Origin: Cristatella mucedo
Taxonomy: Eukaryota; Bryozoa; Phylactolaemata; Cristatellidae
Assembly (NCBI GenBank): GCA_009760855.2
Contig: WPIO01000054.1
Location: 2,891,501-2,955,500 of the forward strand
DNA length: 64,000 nt
Direction: 5' to 3'
The position numbers were made by a program, and so were the translations under genes. The notes beneath the pieces are model-generated. The model was given only the letters and a program-made list of their open reading frames with translations. It had not been told where the DNA came from and searched no databases. This document shows, in pieces, positions 36,961 through 49,074 of the stretch; position 1 is the first letter of the stretch, and each line of letters opens with the position of its first letter.

Positions 36961-37407
36961 GAATGAAGAGTATTGCTGCTATGGTGGCATCAGCCGCTTT
37001 TGTTGGCTAATTAGTCAAGTAGTGCTGTACGAGCGACTGGCATCCTATCGAGGAATTTAGCACGGAATCGGGTGCAGTTACGAATAGGAGAAACTTTGCT
37101 CGGATTGAACTGCTAATACTAGCACTAGCACACATTTATCTACAATTCGACATTGAGTGAGTAAACACAGAGGGAGTACTTCCGATTTACTCACACCAGA
37201 GCTTGGTTTTTATTGTGGTTCCCAGCGATTGCTTGGGCGAGGCCAGAAGCTAGGTGTCCGGACCGTCGCACATAAGTGGAATCAAAACGAATTTCCTTCA
37301 ATGGTACTGCATTAAAATGGGTCCACGCTTTTGTGACATTGTTTCTCGACTTCTGTAACTAACTGCTTCCACTATTATCAGTACGTGAGTATCGACCCTG
37401 TGAATGT

Positions 37408-37731
37408 GTGCATACATTCTTCAGCTTTCTTTCACTCACCTTTAAGTCCCTTCGTTACAATCACCAGATTAGCATTTTTATTAGATCTGTTTGCAATATA
37501 GCCTGCTTCCCACCAGGCCAAGCATTGCCCTTTAGCTCTGCGTCTCTCGACTATGATTTGTGGGTTGGTTCGAGCCCAACTCCAGTTTACGGTTTCTTTA
37601 ACGGATCACTGTGTGCTCACTATACGGGAATGGTGATGAAATGTGAGAACGCAGCATTTACGTGCAATCTATCGATGGCTGGAAGATTCGTGCGCTTACA
37701 AAACGTGACAACCTGTGTCCGTCAGATGTAA
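37408..37731 (+). pseudogene. E1 coding block, second copy
   Basis: 107-codon frame whose middle, YDLWVGSSPTPVYGFFNGSL, matches YDLLVGSSATLVSGFFDWSL at 3994-4053, with further similarity (CENAAFT against CQNVTFT). Conservation at the protein level between two distant copies suggests that this frame was once translated. After TAA at 37729 the homology continues with frame-breaking changes. The function is not recognised. Confidence 0.4.
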
Positions 37732-38433
37732 CCAATTAAAAGTGGCAGAGATGACAGTCTACGGAATACTGCTCTACATAATGCAACTTTCCGCAAGGCG
37801 ACTATCTGAGCTGACGAGGGCGGTGCTTACGAGATCGGTTAACTGCTGCTGAATTTTAAGATTTCACGAGATGTGCCACCTCATTGAGGGCGTACCTCAT
37901 TGGGCGTCTTCGATTGCCATGGCTCGTCCGAGCACGTGACTTGCCACTGCTTTGCTGTGAAAGCTGGCGCCAGGCTTGATTTAGCAGCCTCATTCAAGAG
38001 AGTTCACGACAGCTATAATACTAAATAATGACGATGCTCCATAGCAATTTAAATATTTTCAATATTCATCATCTTGGAGTGCACATTTTTATGATAGCTG
38101 TTAAGTATAACTTGAATAAAGAGAAATATTGCTAATCTGGTGGCATCAGCTGAGTTCGTTGGCTAATTAGTCACTAGTACTCTACGAGTGACTGGCATCC
38201 TATCGAGGGCTTTAGCACGACGTCGGTTGATTCTGTTACGAATGGGAGAGATTTCGCTCGGGTTGAACGGCTATTTTTAGCACTAGCATGCATATTTATC
38301 AAGATTCGACATTGAGGGAGTAAACACAGCTGGAGCGCGTGGCATTTACGCACATGAGAGCTTGGTTTTTATTCGGGTCTACAGCAATTGCTGGGGTGAG
38401 GCCAGAAGCTAGGTGTCCGGACCGTCGCACACT

Positions 38434-38765
38434 AGTTGAATCATAATGAATTTTTGTCGATGGTACCGCATCAACACTTGCAATTGCTATATATGGCGCG
38501 GGTTTCCTTTTAGTGCCTTAGCCACACAGTCCGCCGCTGATGCCTGCTGGAATCGCCGCGAATTACTACTGCAAATGTAGAGTTCTCATCAAATAGTGAT
38601 CGACGACAATCGGTGCACCTGACTTGGGCAACTATACCACGTTCACCGAAACGTATGGCAATTAACCAAATTCCAAAGTTATACTTACATTCAGGCAGCT
38701 CGCGCACCGGTTGTGGAATCATAAGTTGAATCGTAACGAATTTCTGTCAATGGTACTGCATCAAA
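38434..38765. repeat. R2 insertion flanked by about 42-bp direct duplication
   Basis: AGTTGAATCATAATGAATTT (38434) and AGTTGAATCGTAACGAATTT (38724) start two copies of the same approximately 42-bp E1 sequence. Between them, 38476-38723 carries R2 (GATCGACGACAATCGGTGCA, compare 28940 and 63394). The undamaged order is seen in E1 unit 1 at 37270-37315. Confidence 0.7.
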
Positions 38766-38969
38766 TGGGTGCGAGCTTTTGTGACATCATTTCTCGACCT
38801 CTGTAACTAACTGCTTCTACTATTATCGGAACGTGAGTATCGATGATGTGAATACGTGCCTATACACTTCAGCTTTCTTTATCACCTGTAAGTTCCTTTG
38901 TCACAATGAACAGATGGGCATTTTTGTTATTTCTGTTCGCAATATGATCTGCTTCCGATCAGGCTAAGC

Positions 38970-39320
38970 ATCGTAAAACCCACTTTTCAGAATCTAATCA
39001 CTTACTTGTAGTTCACGCAAACCATAAATCCTTCGCAAACCCTGTACTGTGTTCGTACGCGCCCAAAAATAGCATGGGAATCACTTTCAAAGGTGGCAGG
39101 ACAGTTCCTGACTCGACGACATTAAACAAGAAAAAATAAAAACGCACACAGTTATTGCATCATTAATAAATCTAGGCGATTTGTCCTTGTGTGCTTATGC
39201 GTGCTGACACTGTGCATACTGCCACTAGCCATATTTATTCACTCCTCTTTTTCAGACAAGTGTTAACTGCCTAAAAGTGATTTAGTTCACTGTGGGTGCT
39301 GAAAAAAGTGTTATTATTAA
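38970..39320 (+). mobile_element. LINE-A 3' fragment, old
   Basis: ATCAGGCTAAGCATCG, then GTGCTTATGCGTGCTGACAC and TTAACTGCCTAAAAGTGATT with a short TTATTATTA tail, match 54455-54910 with many differences. Confidence 0.6.
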
Positions 39321-40289
39321 AATACATTTTTCTGTTACAGAAACATGTGCGACAAACCCTCAGAACGACCTGTCGTCGGTCTCCACCACATGTGACAGCC
39401 CTCTGCTCCTACACCAAAACCTGTATCCAAACATGGCGAAGCTCAGTCTAGGCACTCAAGACGGCTGCCGGCGTGGAGAGATCTAGCCCTCTCTTCAAGA
39501 GGTACTCCTTTGGCAGCCCTAAAATACCATAAATGCAGTACTTTTCGTAATGTCGGGCCATTGTTCATTCCGAACCCGCCCAACAGCTGGCGGCTGTTTT
39601 CAGGAAATGGATGTCACCACAGATGCCGCCAATGCATGGATTTTCGCAGGACTGCCTAATCATCCGCCGAGTCATCGTCTGCCCGCCGCCCTCTTTGGGA
39701 GCCTGAGGCTGCTTAGGCAGTCTGAGAGCCCTCATTTGGTCCCCGCCCAGCGATAGCAGGCTGCAAGATTCATGTCTCTCACATCATGTACGTATGAGAA
39801 AACCAAATTTTGCGATGCTGAGTCAATTACCGGCCACGATATGAAGTGGATTAAATAGCCAACCTTTTAGCAGCTCACTCTGATTGGCTTGATTTCACCA
39901 CACCTGAATTGTTAGAAATACTAATTGATCAATCTAAAGAAGTTGAGTACTCGGGCTGCTGCATTTGGTGTTAAAGGATTTGTGGTGGAGATCAAATATG
40001 TTAGCCAAAGGTCCATCCTAAGGTAAATTTAGTTCTAGTTTTAAAGCAGGAGTGTATAATTGACTCAGACAACTGAGCTTGGGCTGCCCAATTTCAACGA
40101 TGTCGATCAAGTGTAAATAAATGAGTTTAAAAAACCGCGATAGAATCAAACCACGAAAGTCAAAACACGAAGTGGCGAGAGACGACTGTATATTTATTCC
40201 ATATTTTTTTATCTCAGTTCTCGTAACTTTAAAGCTCACGTTATTTGGATATGATATAGCTGCAGAACTTCTTTGTTATGTTAACGCTT
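39321..40289. other. No gene recognised
   Basis: The frames 39550-39756 and 40018-40239 (minus) have no domain. 39836-39870 resembles the start of R6-type sequence at 46040-46080 (TGAGTCAATTACC...GATT.AATAGCCAACC). Confidence 0.45.
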
Positions 40290-40745
40290 AGCAATGTCAC
40301 CTGGTCATCAATGGCTCCGACTCAAGTATTGCTTCACCCATAATTGTATCAGAACCAGCCCGAATTTGTATCGAGCTCCTACGAAATTAGTAGCTCTGTG
40401 CCCGTCTCCACACCGAAATCCTGTCGGGCAATGACATAATTCCCAATTAGTTAAAAATCGTTGACTTATGTAACATCATACGGAGTAATTTTGAATTAAT
40501 AAACTAAACAAACTTAAATTTTAGGTTTAGCTAAACATTGTTGCCAGGTCATCAATGGCTCCGACTCAAGTATTGCTTCACCCGTGATTGTATCCGAAGC
40601 AGGCCAAATTATTATCGAGCTACAAGGAAATTAGTAGCTCTTTGCCCGACTACACACGGAAATCCTGGCGGGCAATAACCGAGATCATTATTAGATCATA
40701 ATAATTGAATAGTCTAATTTTATACGGAGTAATTTTGAAGTAAGA
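40290..40745 (+). repeat. Tandem pair, period about 247 bp
   Basis: TCATCAATGGCTCCGACTCA at 40304 and 40551, GCTTCACCC, the ATTAGTAGCTCT block and ATACGGAGTAATTTTGAA all occur once in each half. More distant copies are at 46160-46360 and 50290-50420. Confidence 0.8.
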
Positions 40746-41029
40746 AATTACAAATCTTAAAGTCTCGTGGAAAATTCCAAATGTCAGTTATCACTTTTAC
40801 GTGTGTGATCACGAAAGTACAAACACATCAGCCCATGCTAAACACTAAAACCTTGGGATGCACAGCCATGCAGGAAAGATGATGCATCACGAGTTTGAAA
40901 GCAGAAAAGTAAGAAATGTCTGCCCGTTGTTTAAGTATTTCGTCAAAATGCGAACCGAGAGTGGCTTTCTCTTTACTTAAAATCGTTTCAAAATTTCCTA
41001 GTATCATTTTTAGATACCACATTGTAATC
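40746..41029. other. No gene; spacer within the R6 array
   Basis: Minus frame 40828-41022 only; no domain. Confidence 0.4.
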
Positions 41030-42245
41030 TAGCTCCAACCGACTGCCTTGTTGTATTTAGTAGTATCATTTAGGATTGAGCCTATAATTCCCATGGACGA
41101 AATTTCAATGCTGCTTGCACCCTTGCTGAGTATTTGAATGACGGCAAAAATGAATGGGCGATTTTCTGGCTCTTTAGATAGCCTCAGTCTGAAAATCCTG
41201 GTGTGGGAGACGTAGCTTAACCTGTGTAACACCTGCCTCCAGCCTGATTAATTTAAAAATGACTGAGGAGGCTAGACATACCTCGATGCCACTCCAGCTG
41301 TGATTGATGGTTGAGACCTCGATCCCCAACACACGAACAGAGGAGCCGACTTCCGAATCCGTAGCTTGATCGTATACCTGACTAGAAGCCGCTTTGAATT
41401 TGCCAACTGCTGATTCCAGACTATACACGATGCTCAAGCGTTGCATTTGAATAACTCACCATAATTCTTGTAAGCTCGACTGGTGCACACTACCCACTGG
41501 CACAAAAGTCGTAGTTAAACGTTTGCCGATGCCTGAACAAGCCTCTCAGGAGCAGAGATGCAGCATTTTAGTCAATGCTTTGTCCAAGGTCTGGATTTCA
41601 ATTGCAGTTTCGAGATCTATTCACCGTTACAATGAGTTGTATTGCTACAGATTGAACGGAAAACTAAAGCCACTTTGATAATCAATAAGTGCACACAATC
41701 ATAGCAAAGTTTGCCTGTGCCTTAATCGATAGGAATGATTGAATACTATTAAAGCTGAACTTATTAAAACGTTTCTTATGGCATAAATTTGCTTTCCTGA
41801 TTCCACATTCATAATGACTTCGATTTCTGGCCTTACTCAGCTATGCTTCTCGCGTTTCACGAGTTGTAGCGACGCTCTAAACGTTCTAAATGAAATTCTC
41901 ATTCCTAGCATCTTCGCAGTCATTGTGGTTTTGTCGTGATTGAAGCTGGGATTGCATTGCTTCCGTAGGTCATAATTTTCCATAGGTTCCATAGGTCATT
42001 CGAAGTCTTTCGAATGACCTATCAACAGATTTGAATATTATCTTGTTAATAGCATTCTAATTATAAAAAGCCGTTCGTAGCATCTACAAAGCTGAAATTT
42101 TTTATTGAAAATATCTATAGAAAAATGTCTACTCATTAGCCTGGAGATACCTACAAAACTCAAATATGCATCACTACGTTTCTGAAAGAAATACGATTGA
42201 GCAGCTGAGCTGCTGAACAAGTTTCTGCCACATCGCACTCTCAGT
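41030..42245 (+). repeat. Dispersed repeat R6, copy 4
   Basis: TGCTTGCACCCTTGCTGAGT (41112), GAATGGGCGATTTTCTGGCT, GGTGTGGGAGACGTAGCTTA, CCACTCCAGCTGTGATTGAT and later blocks align in order with 46735-47690 and 50865-52030. No consistent reading frame is shared among the copies. Confidence 0.8.
41991..42022. repeat. Perfect 14-bp palindromic hairpin
   Basis: ATAGGTCATTCGAA (41991-42004), a GTCT spacer, then TTCGAATGACCTAT (42009-42022). Two partial copies of the arm (GTAGGTCAT, CATAGGTTC) precede it. Other R6 copies lack it. Confidence 0.9.
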
Positions 42246-42259
42246 TATTACAGGACGGC

Positions 42260-42640
42260 AAAGTAGGTGCTCCATCCTTTGGATTATGGACCGTTGCCGA
42301 AGCGCTTACTCCACAGATTCTACATTATAGAACTCATTTCCACAAGTTTTCTCAGCGACATACAAGCTCTTGCAGCCAATTTTTAGCATATCTAATCCAG
42401 CCTATAGGAGCTACTCGTGAAATCTACCGTTCCCACTACCTCTACTGTTCTTTCTGACAATGCTTGCTGCTCACTTTCTAAATGGTGCCTAAAAGTAAGC
42501 CTGACGGCTAAAGAATGCATACCAAAAGCCACTTACACTTTGAGAGTCCCGTAGAAAAACTCTGCTGCGTCACAACGTCACAGCAATTGTGGCTATGTGG
42601 CGTTTAAGGCTGGGATACATGACACTGCATTAACCTTAAC
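42260..42640 (+). mobile_element. LINE-B 3' fragment
   Basis: GTTGCCGAAGCGCTTACTCC aligns with GTTGGCGACAGAAGCTTTAG (56291). The series runs on to GCTAAAGAATGCATACC...AGCCACTTA, the LINE-B 3' end also seen at 56500. Confidence 0.6.
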
Positions 42641-42884
42641 AGAGTTACGCCATTACGATTATGGCGCTTAACACTGTAACCACAGTGTCTACACACATTA
42701 CAAACTCAGTGAAAACAAATAATTTTAAATGTATTAGCTCGCGTAGTGTTCATGTCAGTTAATAGAGGAAAAAGTTATAAATATAAAGAGCAGTATGCTA
42801 AGATCATACTCAACTTGTAAAGTAGCACTCGATCCACGCTATCATAATGTAACTGTTCCATGGAAACCAGTAACAGTAAATATT

Positions 42885-43070
42885 AAATGATTTAGCAGCC
42901 TCATTTACATCATAAATATTAAGGGTTGAATTTACAAAGCATCTGCTTGCAGTTAATAATAAAGAATTGCCAACAACAGCTATCGAACTCACGACAGCGG
43001 TTGGGAACAGTGAGCACCTTTCCTCCTGGGCTCTTACGGCTTGGCAATAATAACTGCTTCTTGCAAAAAT
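42885..43070 (-). mobile_element. tRNA-like SINE, copy 1
   Basis: On the minus strand TAAGAGCCCAGG (43036-43025) resembles a pol III A box and GAGTTCGATA (42990-42981) a B box, about 40 bp apart. The same arrangement and flanking sequence (TTAGCAGCCTCATTTA) recur at 56890-57050, 57120-57300 and 55630-55790. Confidence 0.5.
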
Positions 43071-43099
43071 CGATGCATAATGCAAATTTCAGGATGAAT

Positions 43100-44960
43100 G
43101 CATAGCTCTGTTAAACTTTAAAGCTTAGGCTCCTTGTTTGCAAAAAACTACCGACAAAGCGATCGAGTCTTTACGTAATCAAAGCAACGAGGAAGGGGCT
43201 CGTCTTTGGTGAAATGAGTTCCCCTAGGCAGGCAATTGCAGCTGATGAATGACCTGAGTGAGCTCTGATTCTTCGCTTGACCAGAAACCAGCGTAGATGA
43301 GACAATGGGCTCGAGAAGTACGAGATGACGCAAATTTGCTCAATCAACAAGCTGGAATGCCTCAGACACTGCTAGAACGTTTGAATCCCAATTTAAAGCT
43401 TGGCTACTAGAGTAGAAATGTACCTGACTCTGCTCACGAGCTTCACGATTAGAGGTTAAAATCGAGCTTTCGCCAAATGATATGCCCTTGGGGGACTCTC
43501 CAAGCTACACAGAATAAGTAAGTGGTAGGCCGGAGATAAGTTTTAAGTCACTTAGAAAGCGTGAAAGGCTTTTGGTATTGCAGCGGCTTACAATGCATAG
43601 TAAGCTTAGCTGCTGAGAGACAACGTAGTCTTGCTGATTCCATGAGCTTTAATCCGGTTCAATAAATTTGCAATGGGCGCGGCGCATGAAGCTCAGCCGG
43701 TGAGTTTGCCAGCTCATGCTCGAGTTATCTGCCACCGTCTGGGTAATTGGCCAATTCCTGAGTCGACGAGTCAGTCTCTGTGCACACTTCGCAATAGGTA
43801 TTCTGTCATGTTTAGGCTCGGTTAAATGAACAAGTTTTGTTCACGTTTGGTTCAGCTAAGATTGCACTGCCGCCGAGCATGCCTCGAATCCAGGTCCCAC
43901 ATTTCAAAAGCGACTTATCATTAAATGAGAACAATTTCCAGCTTTTCCATTCCGGCTAACTTCCGGCAGAGAAACATCGCCCAAATTGGGGGTGTTTAGA
44001 CGAAAATGCGACAGACAAAACCATTTCATAAAATGCGTAAAGTCGCACCTAGATTTGTGCAATTTCCTTCACTCAGAAATCCCTATTACCAAAATGATCA
44101 AGTAAATCCGGCCTGTACCCATAATTTTCGACTGCTGTGCTAAACTCCGCTGCTCGTATTGTCCTATCGGGAAAATTTAAATGATAGGACGCCACCAGGC
44201 TTCCAAAAGAGCTTCATTAGTTTCCTAACCCACACCGAATCATATCGACAGTTTTTAATATCTTTTCTTTGATGCTTTACTTTAATCATGCTACTTATCC
44301 GACCTCCTTTCTCACCCTCTATCATGTCATAGCACGTCGCCACTCGTCAGCATCTGGTCGTCTCGCCATCAGTCACCAAATGGAGATCTGGATACGATTT
44401 TAGGCATTGTGCTCGTTACTACTAACCAATCGATCTTCCTTCCATTACCGAAAATGTAAGTTCCTAGACAGAGTTTCTTATCTCTGAAGGCGGTATACCA
44501 ATATATTATTCTGGATACTATTCAGTTTTGAGGATCGATCCCTCTGCTCAGAAGTACCATATGGCCGGAGCAAGCTTTCGAAAAAGGGTGCTACTTTTTA
44601 TGATTTGGCATCTCCTAAATGTATCAGATGGAGGCGCGTCTCTTTCAGTAAGCCGTTTTGCTGATGTACTCGTTGCTGCGATCTTTTTTTTGTCACGCTC
44701 CAAATTAATTTGCATCCCAGCAAATGCACGAATCAGGGCGCGGTACGATCTAGACTATCAATGACATGTCATGGCTCCACGGCTGCCATGGGAGCATTAT
44801 TTTGTATCGCCCTAGCTTAAGCACAATCGTCATTTTTTGAGCTAACTTGAAACTCAACACGCTTCTGACCCCGTTGGCATTGATTCACTTGCAGGTCACG
44901 TGCAAAGCACTGAAATAGATATTACATTATCCTAGATTGCGATGTAAATCATCCATTCCA
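43100..44960 (+). repeat. Duplicated segment D1, copy 1 (no MULE)
   Basis: Aligns in order with 57360-57457, then 59703-60090, then 60090-61330. Shared blocks are CTAGGCAGGC...CTGATGAAT; GAGTCGACGAGTCAGTCTC against GAATCGACGAGTCAGTCTC; AAATGAACAAGTTTTG; CCAGCTTTTCCATTCCGGCT; and TTTTAGGCATTGTGCTCGTT. The MULE at 57458 is absent here, so this copy shows the empty site (near 43244). The frame 44528-44764 is inside it and not supported as a gene. Confidence 0.8.
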
Positions 44961-45490
44961 GCGTGGCATCCTATCAAGGAATTTACCACGAAGTCAGGTG
45001 TGGTTACGCATGGAACGATTTCGCTGTAATTGACCGGCATTTATTAGTGCTTGCACACCTATCTATCTAGAATTCAACATTGAACGAGTAAACGCAGAGG
45101 GTGTGCTGCTCATTTACGCACATGAGAGCTCGGTTTTCATTGGGATCAACAGCGATTGCTGTTGCTGGTTTTTTGAATCTAATCATTTACTTATATTTAC
45201 TTATACTTCAAACGGAACTTGAATCTTTTGGAGATCCCGCCAGGCGTTCTTTCCCACACAAAGCATAGAACTCACTTTCGACGGCGTCAGGACATTACCT
45301 GACTTTAAGTCATGCTGAAGAATCTAAAACGCAATTACCTATTACAGCATGTAGTATACAAAGGTGCTTGGTTCTCGTGTGCTTATATGTGCTGAAACTG
45401 CACTAATGCCGATGACCATATTTTATCGTGCGTCCTTTGCAGCAAGTCTAAAGAGATTGATTTCACTGGAAGCGCTATTAATAAGGTATT
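44960..45490 (+). repeat. E1 3' part plus degraded LINE-A 3' end
   Basis: GGCATCCTATCAAGGAATTT (44966) through CATGAGAGCTCGGTTTTCAT matches the E1 units at 37041 and 38196. From about 45175 it matches LINE-A C-terminal and 3' UTR DNA, with the same junction as at 38970. Confidence 0.6.
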
Positions 45491-45779
45491 TTATTTAAGT
45501 CTTCACGAGTCCCTGCCTGTAACTGCCACAAGCCACAGAGAACAGGTGGGCATGACTAAAGATTGTCCAGAGATTGTTTTTTTATAACATTCGAAGCCCA
45601 CACGCTTTCGGTTGGATGGTCTTATCAAACTGGTACAAGTAAAAGTAACAGCTACAGCCGTCCCTAGTTTTTCGTGAAGCATCAATTCAAGCAATGATAA
45701 GTGAATTTCCGAGTAATATGACTCCTAAATATACATCAAATACTTTCGGAGTTAAAACATTGAAAACCATCTTCAAACC

Positions 45780-45780
<1 letters not shown>

Positions 45781-45836
<56 letters not shown>
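45781..45836. repeat. TA microsatellite
   Basis: TA repeat interrupted once by TACATA. The minus frame 45687-45920 across it is an artefact. Confidence 0.95.
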
Positions 45837-45839
45837 ACT

Positions 45840-48560
45840 CGTACACTTTACTAACGTTGACAAAACCCTACGCACATGAAATAGCATCCTTTTAGTCCTC
45901 GTTACTACCTTATCGTACAATATATTTAACGAAATAAGAGAAGATGGATAGCACTATTTGTTAATAATACCGTATTTATATTACAGAAATGTGTACAAAC
46001 TTAAGCATAAATGAGAACAATACGCGTGAGGCTGAATCAATCACCAGCCCCGGTATTAAAATGATTGAATAGCCAACCTGTAACCAGCACACTTTGATCA
46101 GAATTTTTTTTTTAAATTCACTAATTGCTGAAGCTTGTTGTGATATTAAGGCTTACCATTGTCAACGTGTAGTCAGTGGATCTGACTACTGTATTTAGTC
46201 AAGCACAAAAGTATCAAGACGAGCCCGGATAATTCTCGAGCTACTAACAGATTATTAGCTCGTTGACCGTCTCCATGTAACCATCCTGCCGGGCATTAGA
46301 GACGTAAGTGATTTTGTGTGAACAACCAATCAATGTAATTCCATACAGAATATTTTAGAAATCTTAAGCTAAAAAACAGGGAAATTTTTTGGAAATTGAC
46401 TAAAGTAAGTTCTTACTTTGACGGCGATGATTAGGAAGACGCTAAAACATCAGGCCAATCACAAAATGCACTCGATTTGAGACGTACTGAGTTGCACAAA
46501 TGACGACGAATTGCGAGATGAAAAAGAGACGCGAGAAAAGTCAGTATGTTTTTTCAAATGCGATGTCCACGTGCGAACATTTAGCGGCTTAATCTTTGCT
46601 TATTTCGTTTAAAAGCGTCAAAGTACACTTTTTAAATATGGCATGGAAATCCAATTCTAACCGCTGGCCTTTTGTATTTAGTAACACTGTTTAAGATTGC
46701 GTGAATAATTTCTTGAGACAAACATGTAATGCTACTTGCACCTTTGCTGGGTATTTTAATGAGCGCACCAATGAATGAGCGATTTCCTGGCTCTTTAAAT
46801 AACCAAAGTAGTATCATCCAGGTGTGGGAGAATAAACTTAACTTGTGTAATAGCTATTATCCTGCCTCCAGCACGATTTATTTTGAAGTGAATCAGGAGG
46901 CAGGAAATATCTCGCCACTACTCCAGCTGAGATATACGGTAGAATCATTGACCCCAAACTAAAGAAGATGGTGCGTAACATCTGAATCCGTAACGGAATT
47001 CCTTACTAAAAGAGGCTCTGAGTTTGATATCTGCACATTTGAGACTAACTCTGACGCTCCAGCCTGGCATCTGAATCACACGCTATTAGGCCTGTAGGCT
47101 CGCCAGGTGCACACTTCTTATTGGCACAAAAATTGTAATAACAGGTTTGCAAATGCATGAATAAGCCTTGGACAAGCTGAGATGCAGCATTCTACGTCAG
47201 CGGTTTGGTCAATGTGTGGCTGTCAATAGCAGTTTATAGATTTTTTTCCAAGCATACAAGTTGCGTGTAAACTGAATAAACACAGCCACGATTTTTGCAC
47301 TGAGTAAATTAAACTGCATTGAATAAGTTCCACGTGCCGGAAGACGGCGACGCTCCAATTTTTCCAAATCAACAATCTCGTCCTAGAATTCCTAGCGTCT
47401 GTGTAGTCAGTTTGGTCTGGTCGTGATTACCTATGGAAATGCCATACGTCTATGGTGATGGTTGGGCGTTCGCAAAATGACCTCTTAACTGATTCGGATA
47501 TGCTCTTATTATGATAAGCTTAGTTATACAAAATGGTTCATAACATTTTCAGTGCTGATATTTTTTATTTTAAAAATCATAAGTAAAAATCTGTGCTAGT
47601 TTGACTGAACGTAGCTACACAATTCAAATGATCCAAAAAATGTCATGATAACATTTTTTTTTTAGCTGATCCTGCACAAAATACCGCCGCCTCACATCCT
47701 AAGTTAGTTAATGTTGGAAAAAGTATGTTCTATCATTATGTTTATAGACTGCTGCTGAGGCATTTTCGCAGCAGCAGTATTGGTTGTAGTACTCCTCGTC
47801 ACAATCATCACTCAAAGACGTTTAATCTGCTGCGGTTGACGACAGCGTATTGAGTCTATAATAATAAAGCTACTTACTACTTCCAAGGTGCTCACTACAA
47901 TTACTGCTATCTAGAGCTTGAAGTTTTCTCACTTTTTCAAATCCGCCTGACGTTAAGTCTAATAGCCAAAAAAAAATATTCCTATTACCACGCTCGCTAT
48001 GACTATGCCATAGAAAACTCTCCTGCACAATCACGTCATAGAAATAGCGGCTATGAGGAGTTTGAGGCGGCCGAACATGATACTGCGTTACTTTTAACGT
48101 TTTTCCACTCGCAGAATTCTGGCGCTCGCCGACGTGGTGAAACTTCGGCCTGAGGAACACGAGTAAAGCTGTGTTTATAATGGAAGTGATTCTGGCCCCC
48201 TTCCTGTTTCTGTCCGTGAAGTGGTTTCAGGATTTAATTGAAACTATATGAATTTACACTACCTTATCATAGCCTAAATTCTTGCAGCCTGCTCAATTGT
48301 AGGATTTTGAAATGACGAATCTTTGGTCCTGCGATAACTAAGAATGTAGGCCGAGCCACCATCTTTAATTTGTAGCCGCCTGCAAAAAGTGACCAAGCAT
48401 CTTTGTTCATAAGACCATCTCAAAGAAACTGTTGTGTGAAAAAACTTTCCGATGTCATTTCACACGAATATGGCTATTTGTTATTATATCACCCTAAAAT
48501 AAAAATAATAAACTCTAATCGAAATACATACTGTAGCCTCCCGCTTACGTCCGCACCCGT
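45840..48560 (+). repeat. Long R6 copy 5, including LINE-B-like 3' portion
   Basis: Aligns with 49920-52760 and 54913-55060 almost throughout. AATAATACCGTATTTATATT (45963) matches 50044. CATCCAGGTGTGGGAGAATA, CAGGAGGCAGGAAATATCTC, the TCGCAGCAGCAGTATTGG region, and from 47860 a LINE-B-type 3' end (CTACTTACTACTTCCAAGGT) follow in order. The minus frame 47870-48160 is not conserved in the other copies. Confidence 0.8.
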
Positions 48561-48576
48561 TTTAGTAGGCATCCCA

Positions 48577-49074
48577 TTAAGTTTGCATATTGATTCCAAG
48601 AATTCTGAGTTCAGATTTAGTAGCTAAACGTGCCTTGAGTCCTAGCGTGGTGAATGTTTTGAAGTTTCCGGCGTGTGGCTTTAAAGAGATTTCACGAATC
48701 TTGCTCTGTATCGATTGAAACAATTTCTCAAGATCGTTGCATGTATCATCAGCTTCAATTTGAACTCTAGAGCAGAGCAGCTGATCCTCTATGTCGAGAA
48801 CCGGCTTGCAAAGTAAATTGAACCCCTATAATATAAGTTCAGGTTTTACACCGGCGTTGTGATCATGAACATTTCCGTCGCGATCATCATCATCCACCAG
48901 ACTTTCAAGGATCCTCGTCGAATCCAACAGCTCGTCAACATCTTTCAACGTCACAGCAATATATTCTTTATTGTTCTCGTTATCATCGTAAGCAAAGTAT
49001 TGCAGTTGCAAAAAAGCGATAGATAAAATCAAATCAATATTTCGAAGGTCATTGCAAGTTCGGTGCCCACACAT
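48577..49074 (-). pseudogene. Unrecognised acidic protein frame with a shared internal stop
   Basis: 82 codons from 49074 to a TAG at 48828-48826, then 82 more in the same frame to TAA at 48579. The first half is acidic (LKDVDELLDSTRILES, DDDDRDGNVHDH). The second reads CKPVLDIEDQLLCSRV, DTCNDLEKLFQSIQSKIREI and FKTFTTLGLKARLATK, with predicted helical and coiled-coil character. The R6 copy at 55100-55330 (minus) encodes YVDELLKSVKIVES and DDDRDGCLHDSS, and it also has a stop (TAA) at the same place, followed by VLDI. Protein-level similarity between copies implies past translation. The family is unknown. Confidence 0.45.

Larger units (their letters stand above)
36676..38985 (+). repeat. Tandem duplication of E1 3' part (period about 1.19 kb)
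   Basis: Unit 1 (36676-37500) and unit 2 (37868-38475, resuming 38724-38985) are direct repeats. CGAGATGTGCCTCCTCATTG (36678) aligns with 37870; GCTCGTCCGAGCACGTGACT occurs in both; so do GGCATCCTATCGAGG and GAGCTTGGTTTTTATT. A third, more distant copy is at 44960-45170. The segment between the units (37540-37800) is the E1 coding block found at 3980-4180. Confidence 0.8.
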
